Of a DNA stretch of 10,313 bases, positions 1 to 5,229 are shown one piece after another. The notes below the pieces were generated by a model. That model was not told the DNA's origin and searched no databases. It was given only the letters and a program-made list of their open reading frames with translations. Source of the stretch: Bacteroidota bacterium (lineage in GTDB: Bacteria > Bacteroidota > Bacteroidia > Chitinophagales > Saprospiraceae); NCBI GenBank assembly GCA_024280135.1, contig JAJRQS010000067.1, positions 1-10,313 of the forward strand, read 5' to 3'. Within the stretch, counting starts at the first letter, position 1. Every line of letters begins with the position of its first letter. The position numbers and the translations under genes were made by a program.

Positions 1-1453
1 CTATTTCAATAATATACCACCAAGAGGTTCTATCAATCCAACCATTGATATTAAAATTTCGAAACCATTCTGGATAAGATCTATACACAACTTCTCCCCT
101 ATCTTTAAACTGCAAATATAAGTCATAATCAGAAACCGCTACAAATACTTGTTTGCCTGCTATTGGAGTCACCTTATCTATTACATCCAGCGGCAACTCT
201 TCCAAACCTAATGCATTTTGAGTATAATACTTATAAGAAAGTCCATCCCCTAAAGGGGACGTATGTTCATAATAAAGAATAGAAGGTTGATCAATAGCCT
301 TGTATAGCGTCTTAAACAAAGGAATATCTTCATTAGAAGGGGTTACAGAGATAAACAGCAATAAAACCACATTCGTCACCCAAAATAGTTTTTTAAACCA
401 GTACCATCCTTTGACCCTTTCAAATAAATCGCTCCCATTTTGATCCAATAGCCAATCTATAAAATAGGTAGCGGCTACCGGAACAAATCCAATAATAGGA
501 AACATAAAACGGGTTTCTTTATGTCCAATCAAAAAATGAATCAACAAAAAAGGAACAATTGTCCATACGATTGCGGACTTTGATTTTTTATAAATCATCC
601 ATAGAAACGGAAACACATAAATCAAACTAAAAGGAGGAACCAAGTCCAAAAATATTTGCGTTATGTAATGATACCAAGGAGAGATACCGAAGCCTGAAAC
701 CCGATCTTCAAGTATATTATGCTTCAAATAATTCCAAGTGGTAATGACCCATTCTCCATAAAACCATCGATCTATTAGCGCTCCTATTCCTATTAAAGCA
801 AAGAAAGCTAAAGTCATCAATACCAACTTATTAAAGGCATCCTTGCGGAAAAATAATAACCATAAACCGAATCCCAAGACCATAAAAACGGATTGGTATC
901 GAATCACAAATGAAAGTCCAAATAGCGCGCCTACTCCTAGGTAAGTCCAAAGCTTCGGATCGGGCCGTTTAAGCATCCAGGCAAAGCCAATCACGAACAA
1001 TGTCCCAGACCAATTTTCAGAAGAAAAACGTACATTATTGTACACGCTTATCCAAAGAAACAAAGATAAAATAACATACCAATACTTCGCTAAATTATGT
1101 TTGAACCGATTTTGATATAAATCAATCAACAGTTTAATTGAATACAATGATAATGCAGCTGATAATAGCCTAAAGAAGAAAGCAACAAAAAAAGGGTTAT
1201 CTAAGCCAATTAGACCAAAGAAACGATGTGCTACAACTACCAAAGCAGGCTGTAAGGTTGGTCGCATCATAAAGTGATACTCCCAAGGTAAATCAGTCTC
1301 ATAAGCTAGACCCAATTTATAAGCTGCAAATTCAAAAATTTGAAAATGTTCATCAGGATGATGATTACCCACTGAAAAAATGGCCGCTATTAGATAAACG
1401 ACCGCAGCAATTACAAATAGTTTTTTTGTTGAATACTTTCCCATTTTGTCCAT
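1..1453 (-). CDS. Membrane mannosyltransferase of the Alg9/PIG-B (GT22) type, partial (C-terminus beyond the left edge)
   Basis: Reading the minus strand from ATG at 1453 gives 484 codons without a stop up to the left edge; the next codon begins with G, so it cannot be a stop there. The product is a polytopic membrane protein: a first hydrophobic segment at about residues 11-28, then a loop with HHPDEHFQ (31-38), and several more hydrophobic helices to about residue 375, followed by a more polar C-terminal part. HPDEHFQ fits the acidic first-loop motif of GT22 enzymes. The stretch around 239-271 (TTWNYLKHN then GISPWYHY) and HKETRF at 311-316 match conserved features of ALG9, ALG12 and PIG-B. 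Family knowledge: these transfer mannose (or a related sugar) from a polyprenyl-phosphate donor to a glycan on the outer face of a membrane. Donor and acceptor here are unknown. A second in-frame ATG at 1444 is an alternative start. A TAnnTTTG box lies 5 nt before 1453. No neighbour suggests a glycan pathway. Confidence 0.85.
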   Translation of the reverse strand, partial: MDKMGKYSTKKLFVIAAVVYLIAAIFSVGNHHPDEHFQIFEFAAYKLGLAYETDLPWEYHFMMRPTLQPALVVVAHRFFGLIGLDNPFFVAFFFRLLSAALSLYSIKLLIDLYQNRFKHNLAKYWYVILSLFLWISVYNNVRFSSENWSGTLFVIGFAWMLKRPDPKLWTYLGVGALFGLSFVIRYQSVFMVLGFGLWLLFFRKDAFNKLVLMTLAFFALIGIGALIDRWFYGEWVITTWNYLKHNILEDRVSGFGISPWYHYITQIFLDLVPPFSLIYVFPFLWMIYKKSKSAIVWTIVPFLLIHFLIGHKETRFMFPIIGFVPVAATYFIDWLLDQNGSDLFERVKGWYWFKKLFWVTNVVLLLFISVTPSNEDIPLFKTLYKAIDQPSILYYEHTSPLGDGLSYKYYTQNALGLEELPLDVIDKVTPIAGKQVFVAVSDYDLYLQFKDRGEVVYRSYPEWFRNFNINGWIDRTSWWYIIEI

Positions 1454-1458
1454 TCGTG

Positions 1459-1466
1459 CAAAGTTA
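1459..1466 (-). promoter_or_regulatory. Candidate -7 box (TAACTTTG) for the GT22 gene
   Basis: On the minus strand the octamer TAACTTTG matches the Bacteroidota -7 consensus TAnnTTTG exactly. It ends only 5 nt before the ATG at 1453 and 14 nt before the ATG at 1444. With the usual distance from this box to the transcription start, the RNA would begin at about the first ATG, giving a leaderless or nearly leaderless mRNA. I see no TTG at the expected 17-23 nt spacing upstream, so the call rests on the -7 element alone. Confidence 0.45.
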
Positions 1467-1530
1467 AGAAATAATGGTAATTCAGAGCCTATCCATCCTA
1501 ACAAACGCGACCGAGCGAGCACATAAACAC

Positions 1531-1556
1531 GTGCGTATAATAAATCGCACTTTTTT
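1531..1556 (+). other. Terminator-like hairpin with T-run, not downstream of any visible gene
   Basis: GTGCG (1531-1535) pairs with CGCAC (1546-1550) across a 10-nt AT-rich loop, and six T follow directly. This has the shape of a weak intrinsic terminator in the plus direction, but no plus-strand gene precedes it. In the minus direction the CGCAC arm overlaps a second possible stem (GCAC/GTGC at 1519-1522 and 1531-1534), so the two folds are mutually exclusive. It could bound a short plus-strand RNA, block antisense transcription, or be chance. Confidence 0.25.
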
Positions 1557-1729
1557 ACGGACCCGTTCTTTATTGCAAATAATAGTTGACCACTAACACC
1601 CTTTTTAAATGGGGCTTGGGGGGGATTTTAATAAAGAAGACAACTCTTCTTTTGCGATAAAACATCAAAATCTGTGCAGTATGGTACACACCCTAAATAC
1701 GACCAAAAGAAGCAATCAAAAAAAATCCT

Positions 1730-1737
1730 TATTTTTA
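1730..1737 (+). promoter_or_regulatory. Imperfect -7 box (TATTTTTA) before the arrestin-like gene
   Basis: TATTTTTA differs from TAnnTTTG only in its last base and ends 4 nt before the ATG at 1742. The placing resembles the boxes in front of the GT22 gene and pdxH. AT-richness makes chance matches likely, so confidence is low. Confidence 0.25.
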
Positions 1738-1741
1738 CGTC

Positions 1742-2203
1742 ATGTTTAACAGAATAAAACACTGGCTCGGGATTGAGAGCATCAAAATCAAGCTTTTATT
1801 GCCCGCTGAGCAGCCCATAAAAGGCATTCTTCATGGAAAGGTGGTCTTTTCCTCCATGACCGAGCAAAAGGTTGAGCACTTGACCATTACGCTTTTTGAG
1901 TATTACACAAAGGGGCGAAAGAAGCGCAAAGAAAAGCAGACATTTGAATTAGGGACTATTACCTTAGAAAAACGCTTTACGGTACCTGCAAACAAGGAAA
2001 TCAAAGTTGCTTTTAAACTGCATTACAAAAATGTACATTCTGAAATGGATGAATTGGCTGATAGCAATGTACTTCTAAAAGGGGTAACGAAGGCGGCCAA
2101 ATTTGTAGGAAACATACAATCTACTTATGAATTGGTAGCAGAAGCCAATGTCAAGGGTGCAGGATTGAATCCTTTTGATAAATTAGAAGTGATCCTTACG
2201 TAA
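1742..2203 (+). CDS. Small arrestin/Spo0M-like beta-sandwich protein
   Basis: The protein has 153 residues, starts at ATG 1742 and ends with TAA. It has no signal peptide or membrane segment, so it is likely cytoplasmic. The pattern is one of alternating beta strands: IKIKLLLP (about 14-21), then GILHGKVVFSS (28-38), HLTITLFEYY (46-55), a basic hinge KGRKKRKEK (57-65), then TFTV-like strands and KEIKVAFKLHY (85-95). This order recalls the N-terminal arrestin-like domain of sporulation-control protein Spo0M, where a strand pair is followed by a Tyr-rich strand and a charged loop; Bacillus Spo0M is considerably longer. A C-terminal GLNPFDK segment (141-147) follows an acidic/hydrophobic stretch. 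Spo0M-like proteins also occur in bacteria that do not sporulate, so no sporulation role should be assumed. The assignment is a resemblance judged by eye. The kinase gene follows 111 nt downstream on the same strand and may or may not be co-transcribed. Confidence 0.75.
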   Translation: MFNRIKHWLGIESIKIKLLLPAEQPIKGILHGKVVFSSMTEQKVEHLTITLFEYYTKGRKKRKEKQTFELGTITLEKRFTVPANKEIKVAFKLHYKNVHSEMDELADSNVLLKGVTKAAKFVGNIQSTYELVAEANVKGAGLNPFDKLEVILT

Positions 2204-2314
2204 GATGACGCCTCAGCATAAATAATCTACAACCCAGCAGAAAATCATGCTTTTTTGTCCAATAATCCTTTTATTTTGTGCTGTTAGTTAGAGCTTTTAT
2301 TAAAAAATCATCAG

Positions 2315-3376
2315 GTGGCTTGGAAAGAATACGTAAAGAATGAACCTTGGACCTTATTGAAATTCAATGACAGATGGTTAAGAATGATTGTCATTCCAAT
2401 ATTTGCCCTAATCAGTCAGTTTGCGCTTCATCCTACCCCTACCGATAGCTTCTTTGTAAAAATCACAACATCTCTCATCATTACCATCATCTATTGGCAT
2501 ATCTCTAGGAGCATCATACTTTATTTCAGGAGGCGGTTACCCAATATTCAAGATTACTTCAAAAGGATGGTTTTTCAAATTATAGGGCTCATTCTTTCTA
2601 ATATTATACTTTTTGTCCTGATTGGATTACTCTTGCGAAAAACGCTACCCCAATTCATTACAAACACCAATTACAGCTCTTCCTTCTTTATTCCTTTTGC
2701 TTTTACGTTTTCCATAGTACTCATCTACGAAAGCATCTATCTATTACACGAATGGAAGCAAGCCGCATTGGGTAAAGAAATTACCCAAAAAGAACAAGTA
2801 ATTACCCAGCTTAAAGTTTTGCAGAACCAAACCAATCCGCATTTTTTGTTTAATTCATTGAATACGTTGTCTTCATTTATCCAAGAACAACCCAATCTAG
2901 CCGAAAAATATGTTAACAAATTGGCAGAGGTTTACCGGTACATGCTCAACATTCACAAACATGAGCTTATCACGTTGAAAGAAGAACTTGATTTTTTAGC
3001 AGACTATTACTTTTTAATGCAAATTAGATATGGAAAGAATTTACATCTAGAAATAAAAAATAATGGTTTAGCAAAAAGCAAATACATCATTCCAATGTCA
3101 TTGCAAATACTCTTGGAGAATGCAATTAAACATAATATCATTTCAAACAAACAGCCTCTGCACATCTCTCTCAATATTGAAAAAAACAACGTTAGTATTA
3201 CAAATAAACACCAACCTAAACTGACGAAAAAAGCACACTCAAATGAGACAGGATTATCAAATTTAATCAAAAGATATCAATTAATTTCTGAATTATCTCC
3301 CACCATATCCAACGACCAAATACATTTTCAAGTAACGCTACCATTGCTTAACATCAACCAATACCAGACATCATGA
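2315..3376 (+). CDS. LytS-type membrane sensor histidine kinase (His_kinase/HATPase_c)
   Basis: This 353-residue protein should sense an unknown signal at the inner membrane and phosphorylate the regulator encoded next to it. Four hydrophobic segments lie at about residues 24-38, 47-70, 86-107 and 122-143, with little exposed sequence between them. A short linker leads to the H-box QNQTNPHFLFNSLN (170-183), with His176 the likely phospho-acceptor, typical of the LytS/YehU (HPK8) class. The ATP-binding part has an N-box LLENAIKHN (266-274) and a G-box remnant ETGLSNLIKRY (311-321). The usual first glycine of the G-box is replaced by Asn/Glu. The start is GTG at 2315: an in-frame stop lies at 2285-2287, and the next ATG (2384) would remove the segment leading into the first helix. 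The 3' end overlaps the regulator start by 4 bp (ATGA), so translation is probably coupled. No separate periplasmic sensor domain is visible. Confidence 0.92.
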   Translation: MAWKEYVKNEPWTLLKFNDRWLRMIVIPIFALISQFALHPTPTDSFFVKITTSLIITIIYWHISRSIILYFRRRLPNIQDYFKRMVFQIIGLILSNIILFVLIGLLLRKTLPQFITNTNYSSSFFIPFAFTFSIVLIYESIYLLHEWKQAALGKEITQKEQVITQLKVLQNQTNPHFLFNSLNTLSSFIQEQPNLAEKYVNKLAEVYRYMLNIHKHELITLKEELDFLADYYFLMQIRYGKNLHLEIKNNGLAKSKYIIPMSLQILLENAIKHNIISNKQPLHISLNIEKNNVSITNKHQPKLTKKAHSNETGLSNLIKRYQLISELSPTISNDQIHFQVTLPLLNINQYQTS

Positions 3377-4119
3377 TCCATGTCCTTATCATAGAAGACG
3401 AAGCACCCGCCGCTGTAAAATTAATCAAACAAGTTAATGAATTACAACCCGATTGGATAATCATGGCTACGCATGATTCGATATCTTCTTCCGTCGAATT
3501 CTTACAAATAAATGAGCCTGACCTTATTTTCATGGATATTCATTTGGCGGATGGGGATAGCTTTGAAATATTTAATCAAATCAAAATAAAGTGCCCAGTC
3601 ATCTTCACAACAGCACACAGTGATTTTGCCATTAAAGCATTCAAGGTCAACGGTTTAGACTACCTACTCAAACCCATTCCCAATTCAGAGATAAAACGGG
3701 TAATCAAAAAATTCAAAAACCAAACAGGTCAAAAACTACCCGAAAATATTCACACGATATTACAAAATATTCAAACAAAACACAAAGAACGCTTTTTAAT
3801 AAAAATGAACAAGCAACTCATTTCCATACCGGTCAAAGCTATTGCCTATTTCTATTCAGAAGACAAACTGTCTTTTATTAAAACAGAGAAAGGCGATCGC
3901 TTTCCGCTCGATGAATCTTTGGATAAAATTGAAAAACAATTAGACTCAAACTCGTTTTTCAGAATCAATAGAAAAACCATTCTTAATATTAATGCTATCC
4001 AGAAGATTGAATCATACTTCAATGGCAGACTGAGCTTAACTATTATGCCCACTCCTGAAGAAAAAGTTATTGTCAGTCGAGAGAAGGTTCGGTACTTTAA
4101 AAAATGGCTCGGAGATTAA
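3373..4119 (+). CDS. LytTR-family response regulator (REC-LytTR)
   Basis: The 248-residue protein is a two-domain transcription regulator and the likely partner of the kinase just upstream. The receiver domain occupies about residues 1-118: the acidic pocket is ED at 8-9, the phospho-acceptor is Asp55 in DLIFMDIHLADG, the conserved hydroxyl residue lies in FTTAH (78-82), and Lys100 sits in YLLKP. A linker leads to a LytTR DNA-binding domain at about 140-246, recognisable by the KIEKQL stretch followed by FFRINRKTILNINAI (195-209) and a C-terminal VSREKVRYFKKWLG. Family knowledge: LytTR domains bind short imperfect direct repeats upstream of target promoters. The targets are not visible. The ATG at 3373 overlaps the kinase stop codon. 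The length is normal for the family and all key residues are present. Confidence 0.95.
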   Translation: MIHVLIIEDEAPAAVKLIKQVNELQPDWIIMATHDSISSSVEFLQINEPDLIFMDIHLADGDSFEIFNQIKIKCPVIFTTAHSDFAIKAFKVNGLDYLLKPIPNSEIKRVIKKFKNQTGQKLPENIHTILQNIQTKHKERFLIKMNKQLISIPVKAIAYFYSEDKLSFIKTEKGDRFPLDESLDKIEKQLDSNSFFRINRKTILNINAIQKIESYFNGRLSLTIMPTPEEKVIVSREKVRYFKKWLGD

Positions 4120-4133
4120 AAAACTGCAATATT

Positions 4134-4174
4134 TAGGTTTAGAAAGCTACACGGATGGTTAAATCTTAAACCTA
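4134..4174. repeat. Inverted repeat between convergent regulator and pdxH genes
   Basis: TAGGTTTA (4134-4141) and TAAACCTA (4167-4174) are perfect 8-bp inverted arms around a 25-nt spacer. The right arm includes the pdxH stop codon (complement of CTA at 4172-4174). It lies in the 52-bp gap between two converging genes, where a shared terminator would be expected. No clear T-run follows in either direction and the stem is AT-rich, so termination by this element is only a possibility. Confidence 0.3.
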
Positions 4175-4807
4175 TGGCGCCAATCGTCTAACCAACCACT
4201 CCCCTGCTACCTTTTCATATTCAAACCGATCATGCAATCGGTTTTCACCCCCTTGCCAAAATTCTATGGTTTCTGGTATAATACGATATCCTCCCCAATG
4301 ATCTGGAATCGGCACTGCTCTATTAAGAAATTTTCTTTTCATTTCTTGAAGCTTCATTTCTAGGACACCTCTTGAGCTAATGACATGGCTTTGTTGGCTG
4401 ACCCATGCGCCTAGTTGACTTCCACGAGGACGGCTTAGAAAGTATTTGAGTGATTCTGCTGTAGAAATCTTCTCTGCTCTACCATTAATTTTAACTTGTC
4501 TTTCTATAGCCACCCAAGGAAAGAGCATAGATACTTTTTCATTCGCTTCGATATCCTGAGCCTTTTTACTTTCGTAATTAGTAAAGAATACGAAGCCATT
4601 TTCATCAAAAAGCTTTAATAGTACCGTTCGGATACTGGGTTGCCCAAAGGCATCGACTGTTGCCAAACTAAAAGCATTGGGTTCAGGAATAGCCGACTCA
4701 ATAGCCTGCTTAAACCACAATTCAAACTGCTGAACAGGGTTATCCTTTAGCGCTTCACGTTTTAAACCACCTTTGGTATAGTTCTCCCTAAAATCAGATA
4801 AGTCCAT
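4172..4807 (-). CDS. pdxH: Pyridoxamine/pyridoxine 5'-phosphate oxidase
   Basis: This FMN enzyme oxidises pyridoxine 5'-phosphate or pyridoxamine 5'-phosphate to pyridoxal 5'-phosphate, the last step of vitamin B6 cofactor synthesis and its salvage, in the cytoplasm as a homodimer. From ATG at 4807 it has 211 residues, close to the 218 of the E. coli enzyme. Conserved landmarks appear in order: RTVLLK (60-65, FMN phosphate region), [10 protein letters not shown] (74-83), [15 protein letters not shown] (126-140), PDHWGGYR (168-175), FWQGG (183-187) and RLHDR (190-194), in which Arg190 and His192 correspond to the PLP-binding Arg197 and His199 of E. coli. It ends in the classic RRLAP. An upstream in-frame TTG (4813) would add two residues, but ATG with [10 protein letters not shown] is preferred. 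The gene lies 8 bp after the DUF3467 stop codon, suggesting one transcript, though a TAAATTTG box overlaps that stop. Confidence 0.97.
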   Translation of the reverse strand: MDLSDFRENYTKGGLKREALKDNPVQQFELWFKQAIESAIPEPNAFSLATVDAFGQPSIRTVLLKLFDENGFVFFTNYESKKAQDIEANEKVSMLFPWVAIERQVKINGRAEKISTAESLKYFLSRPRGSQLGAWVSQQSHVISSRGVLEMKLQEMKRKFLNRAVPIPDHWGGYRIIPETIEFWQGGENRLHDRFEYEKVAGEWLVRRLAP

Positions 4808-4810
4808 TCG

Positions 4811-4818
4811 CAAATTTA
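4811..4818 (-). promoter_or_regulatory. Possible internal -7 box (TAAATTTG) before pdxH
   Basis: On the minus strand TAAATTTG is an exact TAnnTTTG match. Its first three bases are the TAA stop codon of the DUF3467 gene and it ends 3 nt before the pdxH ATG. If used, it would give a leaderless pdxH mRNA independent of the upstream gene. No TTG -33 element is seen at the expected spacing. The overlap with a stop codon makes a chance match more likely. Confidence 0.25.
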
Positions 4819-5127
4819 GGCCTGAGCGGTAGGTGTATTAAAATTCATAGGTGGCATTCCTGCATTACCAGAATCTTTAATTTTTCCGTGCTGAGCCTCA
4901 AATCTTTGGATATTTTCCGCAAGGGCAGTTAACAGGCGCTTTGCATGTTGAGGAGTGATGACAATACGAGATTTGACCTTTGCTTTAGGCACATTGGGCA
5001 TCAAACGCAAAAAGTCAATGACAAATTCAGTATTAGAATGCGCAATGACGGCTAGATTAGAATAAACGCCTTCAGCTACTTCCTCTGGCAATTCTATATT
5101 CAACTTATTTTCTTGCTTATTAGACAT
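4816..5127 (-). CDS. DUF3467 family protein of unknown function
   Basis: From the ATG at 5127 the product has 103 residues. A longer reading to 5202 adds 25 residues without family resemblance, so the shorter start ([17 protein letters not shown]) is chosen. The sequence matches my recollection of DUF3467: an N-terminal [20 protein letters not shown] stretch in shortened form [11 protein letters not shown] (10-20), then [11 protein letters not shown] (28-38), [13 protein letters not shown] (43-55) and [16 protein letters not shown] (58-73). It ends in a polar, low-complexity tail rich in Asn, Met and Pro. No signal peptide or membrane segment is present, so it should be a small cytoplasmic protein. 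Function is unknown for the family. The TEFVIDF and [16 protein letters not shown] segments look like the core of a compact alpha/beta fold. Its stop lies 8 bp from pdxH. A one-mismatch -7 box (TATATCTG) occurs at 5151-5158 on the same strand, 23 nt before the start. Confidence 0.88.
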   Translation of the reverse strand: MSNKQENKLNIELPEEVAEGVYSNLAVIAHSNTEFVIDFLRLMPNVPKAKVKSRIVITPQHAKRLLTALAENIQRFEAQHGKIKDSGNAGMPPMNFNTPTAQA

Positions 5128-5181
5128 TTTTCTTGTTTTATTAAGTGATACAGATATAACGCCTATTAAGAAATTTTGTTT

Positions 5182-5202
5182 TTGGGAAAGCTTATTCCCC
5201 AA
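5182..5202 (-). other. Stem-loop between the propeller gene and DUF3467
   Basis: Read on the minus strand, TTGGGGAA and TTTCCCAA form an 8-bp stem with one G-U pair and a 5-nt loop. It begins 28 nt after the stop codon of the propeller gene. The sequence after it is A-rich (AAAACAAAATTT), without the T-run of an intrinsic terminator. It may protect the 3' end of the upstream mRNA or be a processing site; the evidence is structural only. Confidence 0.3.
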
Positions 5203-5229
5203 CTTGAGGAATCAAATAGCTTAAAACTT

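Larger units (their letters stand above)
1454..1741. other. Divergent intergenic region with several short hairpins
   Basis: This 288-bp stretch separates two divergent genes and has no convincing ORF. It holds (i) the -7 box at 1459-1466 for the minus-strand gene; (ii) a 5-bp stem GTGCG/CGCAC at 1531-1535 and 1546-1550 followed by six T at 1551-1556; (iii) a run of seven G at 1618-1624; (iv) a perfect 8-bp inverted repeat AAAGAAGA/TCTTCTTT at 1633-1640 and 1645-1652 with loop CAAC; and (v) an imperfect -7 box just before the plus-strand gene at 1742. None of the hairpins lies behind a gene on its own strand, so their role is unknown. Confidence 0.5.

Noticed and set aside
1611-1630. G-rich run as a possible G-quadruplex
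   Set aside because: Only two G-runs (four and seven) occur close together; four tracts are needed for a stable intramolecular quadruplex.
2247-2291. 14-codon hydrophobic ORF (MLFCPIILLFCAVS) upstream of the kinase
   Set aside because: It is very short, in T-rich DNA that would encode hydrophobic residues by chance, with no supporting signal; a leader peptide cannot be shown.
4808-4813. TTG start for pdxH adding two residues
   Set aside because: An ATG two codons later gives the normal family N-terminus, and the TTG lies inside the possible -7 box.
5128-5202. 25-residue N-terminal extension of the DUF3467 protein
   Set aside because: The extension covers the stem-loop region and lacks family similarity; the internal ATG at 5127 starts the conserved domain.
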